64,000 nt of DNA from Paenibacillus camelliae (GCF_023715345.1 NZ_JAMBNY010000003.1:1-64000), one strand, 5' to 3'; positions 8,504-18,539 are shown, counted from the first letter of the stretch. The notes: a model not told the origin generated them from the letters alone. Made by a program: numbers and translations.

Positions 8504-10552
8504 ATGACACTACAATTCTCAGATCGTTTATTACATGGAGCAGACTACAATCCAGAGCAGTGGCTGCATGACCCAGCAATTCTAGCTAGAGATATTGAAT
8601 ATATGAAAGCAACAAACAGCAATGTGATGTCGATTGGCATGTTCTCTTGGGCAAAGCTTGAACCACAAGAGGGAGTGTTTGATTTCGAATGGATGGACAA
8701 CATTATTAACTCTCTTTATGAAAACGGTATATCTGTATTTCTATCAACGCCTTCTGGCGCAAGACCAATGTGGCTTGCTAAAAAGTATCCAGAGGTGCTG
8801 CGCGTAGCTCCTAACCGTCAGCGCAACCTGTTCGGTGCACGACACAATCATTGCTACACTTCTCCTATTTATCGCGAGAAGATTGGTATTATTAATGCTA
8901 AGCTTGCTGAGCGTTATGCGAAGCACCCTGGTGTTAAGCTATGGCATATCTCTAATGAGTATGGCGGCGAGTGCCATTGCGACCTTTGCCAAGAGGCTTT
9001 CCGCGGCTGGCTTAAGGAAAAGTACGGTACGATCGAAGAGTTGAACATGCAATGGTGGACAACGTTCTGGAGCCATACGTACAACGATTTCTCTGATGTT
9101 GAATCTCCTGCGCCACATGGTGAAAACGCGATTCATGGGATGAACCTAGACTGGAAGCGTTTCGTATCCGATCAAACGCAAGACTTCATGAATCACGAAA
9201 TTGCAGCAGTGAAGCCTTATAACACGGATATGCCGATTACAGCTAACTTTATGTATTACTTCAATGGCCTGAACTACTTTAAGTTCAAAAATGATGTAGA
9301 TATTATTTCTTGGGACAACTACCCAACATGGCATAAAACAGATGACTTTGCTATCGGCTTAGATACAGCGATGATGCACGATCTAATGCGTTCAATTAAG
9401 AAGCAGCCATTCCTGCTAATGGAAAGCACACCATCAAGCACAAACTGGCAAAGTGTCTCGAAGCTGAAAAAACCGGGCATGCACCTGTTATCTTCGATGC
9501 AAGCAATCGCTCACGGCTCGAACTCCGTGCAATACTTCCAATGGAGAAAAAGCCGCGGCTCCAGCGAAAAGCTGCATGGCGCTGTCGTATCTCATAACGA
9601 TCGCTCGGATACACGTGTGTTTAAGGAGGTTGCTCAGCTTGGTGACTTGCTTACACGTCTTCCTGACATCGCTGCATCGAACACTCATTCAGAGGTTGCC
9701 ATCGTATACGATTGGGAGAACAAATGGGCTGTAGAAGACTCTCAAGGCCCTCGTAACAAAAACATGGGATATATTGAAGAGGTTCAAGCACATTACCGTG
9801 CATTTACAAAGCAAGGCATCTCAGTTGATTTCATTGATATGGAATGCGAGCTTGACGGCTACAAAATCGTCGTTGCACCGATGCTGTACATGCTGCGCGC
9901 AGGCTTTGAACAGAAAATTCGTAAGTTCGTAGAAGCAGGCGGAACGCTTGTAACGACGTATTGGACAGGCATGATTAATGAGAACGACCTAATGTTTATG
10001 GGTGATGCTCCTCATGGGCTAACAGATGTGCTTGGACTTGTAAGTGAAGAAATCGACGGCTTGTATGACCACGAATCCAATGCGGGTGTTGTACAGCAAT
10101 CTCTTGCGACAGGTGTACTATCTGGCAGCTATAGCTGCACGATGCTGTGCGATCTTGTTCATTTGCAGGGTGCTGAAGCGATTGTTACGTACAAAGATGA
10201 CTTCTATGCAGGACGTGCAGTGCTGACACGCAACTCATTCGCTAAAGGTGAAGCGTACCATATCGGCAGCCACTTTGAAGATAGCTTCTATGATGATTTC
10301 TACCGTGAGCTAGCTCATAAGCTAACACTTGAAACGGCTCTGCCTGTACAGCTTCCGTCTTCTGTCTATGCGGTTAGCCGTGAAGATGATGCAACAAAGT
10401 ACATCTTCATTCATAACTTCAGCAATGCAGCTGTACCGATTCCAGCGCTTGATGAAGCATATAGCGTTATCGCGCGTACGCGTCCAGAATTGACCCAAGA
10501 GCAGTGGACGCTAGCACCGTATGAGATGCTTATCGTAACAACTAATAAATAA
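8504..10552 (+). CDS. GH42 beta-galactosidase, intracellular
   Basis: Retaining glycoside hydrolase of family 42 that cleaves beta-galactosides. The 682-residue protein begins with the family opening HGADYNPEQW, has acid/base Glu152 in HISNEYGG, nucleophile Glu307 in FLLMESTPS, and Cys117, Cys157, Cys159 and Cys162, which correspond to the zinc cluster of GH42 enzymes. There is no signal peptide, so it acts on sugars imported by the upstream transporter. The length fits the A, trimerisation and C-terminal domains of GanA/YesZ-type enzymes. An ATG with GGTAGAGGAG upstream supports the start. A terminator follows at 10594. Confidence 0.95.
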   Translation: MTLQFSDRLLHGADYNPEQWLHDPAILARDIEYMKATNSNVMSIGMFSWAKLEPQEGVFDFEWMDNIINSLYENGISVFLSTPSGARPMWLAKKYPEVLRVAPNRQRNLFGARHNHCYTSPIYREKIGIINAKLAERYAKHPGVKLWHISNEYGGECHCDLCQEAFRGWLKEKYGTIEELNMQWWTTFWSHTYNDFSDVESPAPHGENAIHGMNLDWKRFVSDQTQDFMNHEIAAVKPYNTDMPITANFMYYFNGLNYFKFKNDVDIISWDNYPTWHKTDDFAIGLDTAMMHDLMRSIKKQPFLLMESTPSSTNWQSVSKLKKPGMHLLSSMQAIAHGSNSVQYFQWRKSRGSSEKLHGAVVSHNDRSDTRVFKEVAQLGDLLTRLPDIAASNTHSEVAIVYDWENKWAVEDSQGPRNKNMGYIEEVQAHYRAFTKQGISVDFIDMECELDGYKIVVAPMLYMLRAGFEQKIRKFVEAGGTLVTTYWTGMINENDLMFMGDAPHGLTDVLGLVSEEIDGLYDHESNAGVVQQSLATGVLSGSYSCTMLCDLVHLQGAEAIVTYKDDFYAGRAVLTRNSFAKGEAYHIGSHFEDSFYDDFYRELAHKLTLETALPVQLPSSVYAVSREDDATKYIFIHNFSNAAVPIPALDEAYSVIARTRPELTQEQWTLAPYEMLIVTTNK

Positions 10553-10593
10553 TATAGCTTCACTTATGTGACAAGCGTGTGCTATTCAACAGG

Positions 10594-10630
10594 CAGCCAA
10601 AACCTTTCGTGGTTTTGGCTGTTTTGTTGT
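10594..10630 (+). terminator. Rho-independent terminator after the GH42 gene
   Basis: Perfect 11-bp stem CAGCCAAAACC / GGTTTTGGCTG with loop TTTCGT, followed by TTTTGTTGT. It closes the plus-strand sugar operon before the convergent permease gene. Confidence 0.88.
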
Positions 10631-10677
10631 ACAATGAAATTCTCCGATTTATGCTTTTTGTCATTAATTGAATAAGA

Positions 10678-11562
10678 CTATTCCTTCACAGAGCCTAGCG
10701 TAATGCCGTGAATAAAAAACCGCTGTAAAAACGGATAAATGATTAGCACCGGAACCATCGCAATAAAAATTTTCGCTGCATTTAATGTTTGATTTGAGAG
10801 CTCGCTCATTCGTTTATATTGATCCTCTGTCATATTTGCAGTATTAATGACAACGACAAACTGTTGAATTAACGTCTGTAATGGATAATTCTCCTGGCCA
10901 GAGGTTAATACCAGCCCATGAAAGAATTCATTCCAATGATACACGATGGTAAACAGCGTAACGGTTGCAAGTACAGGTACAGCCAAGGGAATATAAAGAG
11001 TGAGCAGCATTCGCCACGGCCCTGCACCATCAACAAGAGCAGCCTCATCGAGCTCCTTAGGTAGATTGCGGAAGAAGTTAACGATTAGGATAACATTGAA
11101 TACGGGCACACCACCCCCAAGCACAAGTCCCCATATGGTATCGTATAAGCCTAGCTCCTTGATCGTCATATACCAAGGTATTAAACCTCCGTTAAACAAT
11201 AGCGTGAATACAAGTATCCACATAAACACATTCCGCATCCGAAATTCCTTCGTACTTCTTGAAAGTGGATAGGCCATTAAGGTCGTAATAAAGAAGGTTA
11301 CGGATGCACCTAATACGACACGCTGGATCGATATCCAAAAGGAATTAAAAAATGAGCCATCCCCCATAATCTGTTTATACGAATTAAAGTTAAAGCCTAC
11401 CGGCCATAGCCATACTCGTCCCGCTGCTGCTGCCGATTTCTCACTAAGTGAAACGGCTAACGTATACCATAGTGGAAGTAAACAAAGGAATGCGATCAGA
11501 AGCAGTACGATTAACAATGTAAGGTCGAATAGCTTCGCTCTCCATGTGTTTTCTCTTAGCAT
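10678..11562 (-). CDS. Sugar ABC transporter permease (LplC/YtcP-like)
   Basis: Second permease of a second CUT1-type importer, 294 residues with about six membrane helices and the EAA loop DEAALVDGAGPWRMLLTLYI (~197-216). The C-terminal HGITLGSVKE is typical of LplC proteins. The ATG is preceded by GGAGTG. It lies 15 bp after the LplB-like permease gene and is the last gene of the importer operon; convergent with the GH42 gene, whose terminator lies between. Confidence 0.92.
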   Translation of the reverse strand: MLRENTWRAKLFDLTLLIVLLLIAFLCLLPLWYTLAVSLSEKSAAAAGRVWLWPVGFNFNSYKQIMGDGSFFNSFWISIQRVVLGASVTFFITTLMAYPLSRSTKEFRMRNVFMWILVFTLLFNGGLIPWYMTIKELGLYDTIWGLVLGGGVPVFNVILIVNFFRNLPKELDEAALVDGAGPWRMLLTLYIPLAVPVLATVTLFTIVYHWNEFFHGLVLTSGQENYPLQTLIQQFVVVINTANMTEDQYKRMSELSNQTLNAAKIFIAMVPVLIIYPFLQRFFIHGITLGSVKE

Positions 11563-11577
11563 GAGCCCACTCCTTTA

Positions 11578-12468
11578 TTAGAATATACGGTAATTGGCAA
11601 ACCTTGAGGCTAACTGATATGACACAATAATTAATATAAAGCTAACTACTGATTTTAACAGACCTACTGCCGTGGCAAGACCATACTGCATATTCAGCAA
11701 GCCTTCACGATATACCCATGTATCGATAATATCTCCTGTGGAGTAAACAAGTGGATTGTAGAGGTTAAAGATTTGATCGAAGCCGGCATTTAATACATTG
11801 CCCAGACTTAGCACCGCAAGCAGCACAATCGTCGTCCGTAGCCCTGGTAAAGTCACATGCCACATTCTTCGAAGACGAGCAGCTCCGTCAATCGCAGCAG
11901 CCTCATAAAGTGATGGATTAATGCTCGTTAACGCGGCTAAGTAGATTATGGTATTAAAACCAAACTCCTTCCAAACATCACTCGCGACAATAATAAAGGG
12001 AAACAAATCAGCTCGAGCAAAAAACAAAATAGGATCTAGCCCAATAAACGTCATCACTGTATTAATGGGGCCTGTATAGGAGAATACATCGAGCAATATC
12101 CCTGATAAGATTACCCAAGATAAAAAGTGAGGCAAGTATACGATGGTCTGAATCCAGCGCTTAACAAGCATCATTCTAAGCTCATTTAGCATAATCGCAA
12201 ATATTAACGGAACAATGAGGTTCCCTATCATTTTCATAACTGCAATAAATACCGTATTAAAGAAAATTACAGGTGTATCATTTAGTGCAAACATATACTC
12301 GAAGTTATCTAATCCGACCCACTCTGATTGAAAAAAGCCTTTTCCGGGGTTGAAATCCTGAAATGCGATCACAATGCCAAACATCGGGATGATACTGATC
12401 AGCAACAGCCAGATAAAGCCGGGGAGAAGCATAATATAGTAGTGCTTCGTGAAGCTTTGGTTTCGCAT
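11578..12468 (-). CDS. Sugar ABC transporter permease (LplB-like)
   Basis: First permease of the second importer. I place the start at the ATG at 12468 (MRNQSFTKHYYIM), preceded by AAGGAGGAAAATAAC; a longer reading to 12519 adds 17 residues without a ribosome site. The 296-residue protein has about six helices and the EAA loop YEAAAIDGAARLRRMWHVTL. It ends with SRFANYRIF, as LplB-type permeases do. The binding-protein gene lies upstream and no ATPase gene is nearby. Confidence 0.92.
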   Translation of the reverse strand: MRNQSFTKHYYIMLLPGFIWLLLISIIPMFGIVIAFQDFNPGKGFFQSEWVGLDNFEYMFALNDTPVIFFNTVFIAVMKMIGNLIVPLIFAIMLNELRMMLVKRWIQTIVYLPHFLSWVILSGILLDVFSYTGPINTVMTFIGLDPILFFARADLFPFIIVASDVWKEFGFNTIIYLAALTSINPSLYEAAAIDGAARLRRMWHVTLPGLRTTIVLLAVLSLGNVLNAGFDQIFNLYNPLVYSTGDIIDTWVYREGLLNMQYGLATAVGLLKSVVSFILIIVSYQLASRFANYRIF

Positions 12469-12545
12469 GTTATTTTCCTCCTTCACTCTATACGGCTTGC
12501 AGGATGCAGAGCAATCCATCCTGCACCCTGCATAGAATCATCAGA

Positions 12546-14276
12546 TTATTTCACATGCTCTTGAACTTCTTTTGTAATGATGTCTCCTCCTTGCCTCTTC
12601 CAATCCTCTACGAATTTGTCAAAGTCATCGATTGGCGCTGCACCCATAATAATTTTGAGGAAGGTTTCATCTTCGAGCTTTTTCAGATTCGTCCAACGAC
12701 TTTCCATTGTTTTCGTTTGAGAGTATAGGACGCTGTAAATCTTGTTATAATCTTGCGTTAAGCTAGAGGAGCCTACAAGTAATGAATACGCGCGCTTCCA
12801 GGTACCTTCGTCAGCCTTCGGATCCCAATATTCAATATCCAAATTGTCATAAGGCTCTTTCTTTACCTTTTTAATGTTTGCAATATCAGCTGCAAGTAGC
12901 TTGTAGCCTGGATCCGTGAAGTCTGCAGCGGTTTTTGTACCTGCAAGCACCTCTCTCAGTGCTTGAGCCGAATATTCACTTTCATCGGTGTAAGACATCG
13001 GAACACGCAGCGGATAATGACCAATGGGCACTGAAATATCAAAGGTAGACTCATCGCGAACTAGTAAATTCAACATCTTAATGACAGCCTCTGGGTGCTC
13101 ATAGCCTTTACGAACAACAACAAACAGTGTAGAAGGTGCACCCATATGTGCATTAAATTCCCCATCTGCATCTAGCGGCAAAAGATAAGCCTGCCAGTTT
13201 GCTTCTGGATTGTTTTTTATTGCATCAGGCAGCGGACCATAACCCATCCACCATGGACCGAAAAATATACCCGCTTTACCGTCCGTCACTGTTTCGGAAG
13301 CACTTTTACGAATTCCAAGTTCTCTATCAATTAGCCCGTTAGCATACATATCTCTAAGCTTAGCAAGTGCTTCCTTCGTTTCAGGAAGTATTGAACCATA
13401 GACGGCTTCGCCAGACTCATTCTTTAGCCAGAAGCCAGGATACGATTGATAAGCTCCAAATATCGGGTCAAGTCCGTACGTATTGTTCGTTGATTCTAGA
13501 AAGTTTGCATACAGTCTGCCTCCGTTTTGCTGACCAGCAATCCCTATCGTATCGTCTTTACCGTTATCATCTGGATCTTGCTCTACGAACGCCCTAGCAA
13601 CCTTTTCAAGATCCTCTATCGTTTTAGGCGCTTCTAATCCTAACTTGTCTAGCCAATCCTTACGAATCCACATCTGATGTACACCATCAGATTGCACCTG
13701 AATACTTGGAATCGCATACATTTTTCCGTCAAACGTAACGGACTTTTGTGATACGCCATTCGTCTTCTCCATAAACTTTTTCACAGATGGAGAAGCGTAC
13801 CTTTCAAATGCTTCCGTTAAATCTGCTAATTGACCCGCTTTTACCATCGCTCTAAGCTGTGAATCCTTGACGATCAACGCATCCGGCAAGTCATTACTAG
13901 AGATAGCTAGATTTACTTTTTGGTCATAGTTCGTGCCGCTTGCCGCTTGCCACGTTACCTTTGTATCGATGTTCAGTACTTCCTTAATATAACGTGAATA
14001 CTGGTTGTTTTCTGGGGTGTCTCCTTCAGGCAAGCTTTTATCTGTAGGGTCTACTTCTTTTCCATAGTTAAGTGTAATCGTCTCAGCATATTTCCCAAAT
14101 GGATCCGCTTGTTCCTTACTTTCATCTTCCGTTGCTTCTTTTTCACCGCTAACATTGGTGCTGCTATTGCCATTATCAGTATGTCTAGTTGCGTTCTCAG
14201 TATTGTTTCCTCCACTGCTGCAAGCACTTAACAATAAAATAAAAACTAGTGATACTAACATGAACCGTTTAGCCAT
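12546..14276 (-). CDS. LplA-like substrate-binding lipoprotein
   Basis: Large (576-residue) extracellular receptor of the second importer. The signal peptide ends in lipobox LSAC with Cys19, followed by an acidic Asn/Glu/Ser-rich linker (20-60). The body matches extracellular solute-binding family 1 proteins of the LplA type, which serve oligosaccharide importers (for example MWIRKDWLDKLGL, and GIFFGPWWMGYGPL in the hinge region). The ATG is preceded by GAAGGGGG. Upstream on the same strand are a kinase and an AraC-type regulator, with a short dyad at 14352-14370 between. The substrate cannot be read from sequence. Confidence 0.92.
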   Translation of the reverse strand: MAKRFMLVSLVFILLLSACSSGGNNTENATRHTDNGNSSTNVSGEKEATEDESKEQADPFGKYAETITLNYGKEVDPTDKSLPEGDTPENNQYSRYIKEVLNIDTKVTWQAASGTNYDQKVNLAISSNDLPDALIVKDSQLRAMVKAGQLADLTEAFERYASPSVKKFMEKTNGVSQKSVTFDGKMYAIPSIQVQSDGVHQMWIRKDWLDKLGLEAPKTIEDLEKVARAFVEQDPDDNGKDDTIGIAGQQNGGRLYANFLESTNNTYGLDPIFGAYQSYPGFWLKNESGEAVYGSILPETKEALAKLRDMYANGLIDRELGIRKSASETVTDGKAGIFFGPWWMGYGPLPDAIKNNPEANWQAYLLPLDADGEFNAHMGAPSTLFVVVRKGYEHPEAVIKMLNLLVRDESTFDISVPIGHYPLRVPMSYTDESEYSAQALREVLAGTKTAADFTDPGYKLLAADIANIKKVKKEPYDNLDIEYWDPKADEGTWKRAYSLLVGSSSLTQDYNKIYSVLYSQTKTMESRWTNLKKLEDETFLKIIMGAAPIDDFDKFVEDWKRQGGDIITKEVQEHVK

Positions 14277-14351
14277 ACCAATTCCCCCTTCAATTCATAT
14301 CAATATGGGCGAGCACCATAAATATATCACGCTTCCAAGTCATGAAAGGAT

Positions 14352-14370
14352 AGATCACCGATGGTGATCT
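14352..14370. promoter_or_regulatory. Short inverted repeat upstream of the lplA-like gene
   Basis: Perfect 8-bp arms AGATCACC / GGTGATCT separated by GAT, 76 bp before the binding-protein start and 65 bp after the regulator stop. It lacks a T-tract on the minus strand, so it could be an operator or a weak attenuator. Confidence 0.4.
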
Positions 14371-14434
14371 CGTGTGAGATATGAACGGAAATTATAATGA
14401 GCAGTCACTTCTCTTACTGGCTACGTTCATATGT

Positions 14435-15841
14435 CTACCTTCTCCTATGATGCTGGCGATATTCGCTAGGGAGCATACCTGTCTGCTCACGGAAAACTCT
14501 ACTAAAATATTTCTCATCAGCATATCCCGTATGCTCTGCAATCCAAACGATAGGCTTCATCGTTTGCGTCAAATAATCTCTCGCCTTATCGATTCGTACT
14601 TTTCGAAGATACTCATTGAAGGAATAACCAATAATTTTCTTGAAGCACTCATTAAAATAACTTCTGCTTAGATTGACTCTTTTTGCTACATCGATCGCAA
14701 ATAACGGCAATTCATATTCATCATGAACAATTTTTATTGCCGACATGATACTTCCACTCACGTCTCTATTGATTTCAAGTTTGCCTAATTGCTTAAGGGT
14801 TTGCTCTCTAAAGCAGAGTAGCCAATCACTCACTTCCTTCCAACACAAAAATTCACTAGGCAAAGCGGTGTCCACTTGCGTAATCGCTCGAAACAACCGA
14901 TTCCAGTCCACTGTAAAGCCATACAGCAGCTGCATGAGCTTCGGTACAGATAACTGCAATTGCTTCAGTTGGAGCTGCAGCTCATGAAAACACAGCTCGT
15001 CATGTATCCAATGAAACGAATGCAGCCCCTGTCGCATCCTCTCTATCTCTGCTTGATGTGGCTCCATATCTTCCATCTGTAGTTCTGCAATTGATTTCTC
15101 AATCAGATAACCTTCACTTCCATCACATTCGTAAAACAGCATTTTTTCTCTATACTGTCTAAGCCATTGCTCTACTTCAGATCGAAGTATGCCTCTCAAA
15201 CCTTGTAATTTGACTAGCTTCCATTCCTGCCTATGGATACCAGCCGGGAGTCGTGGCAGCTCTTCGTCACAAGCTTCGAAAACATCTTCTTTTGCAGGCC
15301 AAAGCATAATTTGATCGTTATGGGTCATACGCCATTCTAACCGTGTCGCATCCCCAGCTTCCTTATTAATATCAGGCTTGTCCTTAAGCGACAACAATGC
15401 ATAGGCAGTATCAATCGTATAAATGTCAGCTGCACTATGCATCTCTTGCTTCTTCACTCTTTCATCAATGATCCGTGCATAGATACGAGCCAACACTTCC
15501 TCGAACTGCTCCTTCTCCAGCTGAACCTTTGCAATATAATCAATCGCGCCCAGCCGCAACGCCTCCTGGATAAACTCAAAATCCTGGTGCATCGTTAGTA
15601 CAGCGATTGCTAAATTGGGATACTTTTTTCTTGCAATTCTAATTAGCTCAATCCCTGACATGACAGGCATCGACAAATCAGTAATTAATAAATGCACATG
15701 ACTATTATCTAAAAGTTCAAGCGCCTTCTCTCCATTGGCCGCTTCGCCGACAACCTTCATCTCGAACATATGCCAGGGCATAACAGATATTAGTCCTTTA
15801 CGCACAAGCTTATCGTCATCCACAATGAGCACATTAATCAT
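14435..15841 (-). CDS. YesN-type AraC-family response regulator
   Basis: Response regulator of the second two-component system, 468 residues. The receiver domain has the acidic residues Asp8-Asp10, phospho-acceptor Asp55 (LLITDLSMP) and a Lys near residue 105 (DYIAKVQ). The C-terminal AraC domain contains FAIDVAKRVNLSRSYFNECF and IVWIAEHTGYADEKYFSRVF. It follows the kinase gene by 5 bp and precedes the LplA/B/C-type importer on the same strand, so it probably activates that importer. Confidence 0.92.
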   Translation of the reverse strand: MINVLIVDDDKLVRKGLISVMPWHMFEMKVVGEAANGEKALELLDNSHVHLLITDLSMPVMSGIELIRIARKKYPNLAIAVLTMHQDFEFIQEALRLGAIDYIAKVQLEKEQFEEVLARIYARIIDERVKKQEMHSAADIYTIDTAYALLSLKDKPDINKEAGDATRLEWRMTHNDQIMLWPAKEDVFEACDEELPRLPAGIHRQEWKLVKLQGLRGILRSEVEQWLRQYREKMLFYECDGSEGYLIEKSIAELQMEDMEPHQAEIERMRQGLHSFHWIHDELCFHELQLQLKQLQLSVPKLMQLLYGFTVDWNRLFRAITQVDTALPSEFLCWKEVSDWLLCFREQTLKQLGKLEINRDVSGSIMSAIKIVHDEYELPLFAIDVAKRVNLSRSYFNECFKKIIGYSFNEYLRKVRIDKARDYLTQTMKPIVWIAEHTGYADEKYFSRVFREQTGMLPSEYRQHHRRR

Positions 15842-15846
15842 AATGG

Positions 15847-17589
15847 CTAATTCCCCTTTTCAAATGGTATTCGAATAATCATGCAAGTCCCTTTTCCAAG
15901 CTCACTTGAAACGATTAGATTGGCACTGTCTCCATAATGCGATTCCAATATTCGCTTAACATAGTTCATTCCAATACCCATACCGACGCGATGCTGTTCA
16001 GTCAGCTCACGATGCATCAAGACTTCAAGCTCATCCGCTGATATGCCTTTTCCGTTATCCTTAATCTCGATTGCGAGCTCATCCTTATCTGTTTTGCTTA
16101 CTTCTACCTCAATCCTCCCGTCATTGTCGAGCCCATGATATAGCGCGTTTTCGACCAGTGGCTGCAATATGAAACGAGGAACGGGTACATCAAGGATTGC
16201 GTCATCTGCTTGTATACGCACATCAAATTGAAAATTATAGCGAATTTGTTGAAGTGTCAGATATTGCTTTAATGAATCTATCTCTTCACGTATCGTAGCG
16301 GTGCTGTTTCCTTTTCGAAGATTGTAGAAGAGCAGCTTATTGAGTGAAGTAACGAGGCGATCGATCTCCTCTTGCCCGTTAATAACAGCTAGCCAGTGGA
16401 CAGTATCTAACGTATTCATTAAAAAGTGAGGGTTAATTTGATACATCAGCTTCTCAATTTCTAAATTAGCTCTTCGTTTTTCCTTCATTTCTATCTCTGA
16501 ATAAAGCTGTGCGATTTGAACCTTCATATGCTGAAATTGATGTAGGAGCATCTCAAATTCTGGTATATTCGATTGTGTTTTAACAGCATTAAAGTTGCTG
16601 TTAGCCATCCATTTGATTTCTTTATTAAATCTTGAAAGAGGACGATACACCATCCGCCAAAGCAACAAACCGATCGTTAAGCTAACCAAAATAAATAACA
16701 GCAGCAATAGAAGCATTTGCATTAGCCACTGATTTTTTTCTTTGTTATAATCAGCCTTTGCAATTAGCGACACGACACTCCAGCCCTGATTGCTCACTTG
16801 TCGATACCAATAATGCTCGCTGGCTACTCCTGATTCTGAGGATGAGGCTTGCAGTCCGGAGAATAAGCTATTCTCTGGGAAGATATCACTTCGCTCGCTA
16901 TACGCGATTCTTCCGTCGTTATCTAGTATCAAATGGTATGTATACTTACTAACCTCTTCGAGCTCAAGAATGCTTTGTGTCAGCTTGAAGCCTGTCTCAA
17001 TATATACGTAAGCATCATTACGCTCCGGCATGTCAAATTTGCGTAGGGCAGAGATAACATATTGATTATTAAATCGATCATTACTAATATGAGGACCGTA
17101 GTAGGTTATGTCATGATAGCTGGCAATAACGGGGAGCTGATCTATATCGAAGGTATCCTTAACTCCAGTGTTTTCGAATAATATCAAGTTATCATCTTGA
17201 AAATAGTACATGGTCAAGCCGATATTGGGGTTTGTAAATGTGATGAGGTTTAATTGATATTTGATCTGGTCAATTAAATAACTGCGGTTATAAGGAAGTT
17301 TCTCATTCATAAATTGCTCCAGCTGCGCACCTATAATTCCTTCATAAGCAAGCTGCTGGGAAACATGATTTAGATTGTGGATATGATTTTCGAATGATAG
17401 GCGAACTTGCTTCAGATTAGTCTGAATACCCGATTGAAGCTTCGTATCTAATATGGAGGTAATCGTATTATAGGAAAGATAACTGATGCACATAAAGGGG
17501 ATTATTGTTGCTACAGCAAATAACCACAGTATTCGATTTTTTAAGGTCATCCGCTCCATACGGGACTTCCATAACGGACCTAGTTTCAT
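15847..17589 (-). CDS. YesM-type sensor histidine kinase
   Basis: Membrane sensor kinase of the second system. I chose the ATG at 17589 (MKLGPLWKSRMERM), which has GGGAGG six bases upstream; reading on to 17670 adds 27 residues with no ribosome site. The 580-residue protein has a helix at ~19-42, an extracellular sensing domain, a second helix at ~290-312, a HAMP-like linker, the motif YQINPHFLMN with phospho-acceptor His388, and an ATPase domain (PLVENALYHG, DNGKGISADE, GMGIGMNYV). Gene order is kinase then regulator, the reverse of the first pair. Confidence 0.91.
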   Translation of the reverse strand: MKLGPLWKSRMERMTLKNRILWLFAVATIIPFMCISYLSYNTITSILDTKLQSGIQTNLKQVRLSFENHIHNLNHVSQQLAYEGIIGAQLEQFMNEKLPYNRSYLIDQIKYQLNLITFTNPNIGLTMYYFQDDNLILFENTGVKDTFDIDQLPVIASYHDITYYGPHISNDRFNNQYVISALRKFDMPERNDAYVYIETGFKLTQSILELEEVSKYTYHLILDNDGRIAYSERSDIFPENSLFSGLQASSSESGVASEHYWYRQVSNQGWSVVSLIAKADYNKEKNQWLMQMLLLLLLFILVSLTIGLLLWRMVYRPLSRFNKEIKWMANSNFNAVKTQSNIPEFEMLLHQFQHMKVQIAQLYSEIEMKEKRRANLEIEKLMYQINPHFLMNTLDTVHWLAVINGQEEIDRLVTSLNKLLFYNLRKGNSTATIREEIDSLKQYLTLQQIRYNFQFDVRIQADDAILDVPVPRFILQPLVENALYHGLDNDGRIEVEVSKTDKDELAIEIKDNGKGISADELEVLMHRELTEQHRVGMGIGMNYVKRILESHYGDSANLIVSSELGKGTCMIIRIPFEKGN

Positions 17590-17781
17590 TTGCTTCCTCC
17601 CATCAATCTCAGTGATTGCTTTATTCACAATGATGACAGAGTGCTTAGCTTGTCCTTGTCTAGCTAGCAATAATACTATTGCAGCAATAGTCGATGTCTT
17701 ATCTAATCAGTCTTAAGGTTATAGTATTCAATTTGTGTACAAATAACACCTTTCCGTGCTTGAGATTCTTCTCGGTTAACA

Positions 17782-17809
17782 TTACATGTTATAGTGATAA
17801 TGATATAAT
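17782..17809 (+). promoter_or_regulatory. Sigma-A-like promoter for the GNAT gene
   Basis: TTACAT and a consensus TATAAT are separated by 16 bp, and the -10 ends 36 bp before the ATG at 17846. The -35 match is imperfect. Confidence 0.5.
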
Positions 17810-17845
17810 TTTCTTCAAGCATTAGACATCAAAGGAGATTACACC

Positions 17846-18412
17846 ATGCTACGATCTGCTACAGCTAATGATGCGCATGCCGTTGTGGAGCTAATTATAC
17901 TTGCAATCGGCAGTGAACTAACTGAACTATATACCGGCTTCTCTAGCCCTCAAAAGGCTGCTCCAATATTATTGCAATATTATTTACAGCCTGGAAATCG
18001 ATTTAGTAAGGAATTGATTGTCGTATATGAGCAAGCTGATCAAATTCAAGGAATGATTCTTTGCTACGTCGGTGAAGAAGCTGCTGCACGCTATGCACCG
18101 ATTGAACGTCAGCGCTCGAGTGAATTGAAAAAAACCGTCAATCATCCTATCGAAGCTGAGCTCGATGAATATTATATCGACGCACTTGCCGTGCATCCAA
18201 GCTTCCAAGGAAAAGGAATCGCCTCTAAGCTTATGAAACAGGCCGAGCTGGATGCCGCTTTGCTAGGGAAATCCAAAGTCGGCTTATTAGTCGATCAAGA
18301 TAAGGAACACGCTTATCAGATCTATGAAAAAAAAGGCTATCGTAAGGTAAATGAAAAAATGCTAGGTAATCAACCGTTTTGGCATATGGTTAAGGAAGTA
18401 AGCATTATGTGA
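17846..18412 (+). CDS. GNAT-family N-acetyltransferase
   Basis: 188-residue acyl-CoA-dependent acetyltransferase; the substrate is unknown. The acetyl-CoA-binding motif A is clear: the YYIDALAVHPSFQGKGIASK stretch (~112-131), with the Q/R-x-x-G-x-G/A loop QGKGIA, followed by motif B residues YQIYEKKGYRKV near the C-terminus. AAAGGAG lies nine bases before the ATG. It is a single gene with its own promoter and a downstream hairpin. Confidence 0.88.
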   Translation: MLRSATANDAHAVVELIILAIGSELTELYTGFSSPQKAAPILLQYYLQPGNRFSKELIVVYEQADQIQGMILCYVGEEAAARYAPIERQRSSELKKTVNHPIEAELDEYYIDALAVHPSFQGKGIASKLMKQAELDAALLGKSKVGLLVDQDKEHAYQIYEKKGYRKVNEKMLGNQPFWHMVKEVSIM

Positions 18413-18466
18413 ATGGAGGATGATGAGGGAGCTAAAATTGCAGCGTTAACGATTACCGTAATAGAA

Positions 18467-18522
18467 AAGAGATTTTACTGTGAGCTTCTAATGAAAGCCA
18501 TGGTAAAATCTCTTGTTTTCTA
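18467..18522 (+). terminator. Probable terminator after the GNAT gene
   Basis: Twelve-base arms AAGAGATTTTAC (18467-18478) and GTAAAATCTCTT (18503-18514), with a 24-base interior that can itself pair (GCTT/AAGC), then GTTTTCTATT. Confidence 0.6.
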
Positions 18523-18539
18523 TTTATGTTCTATTGTAG

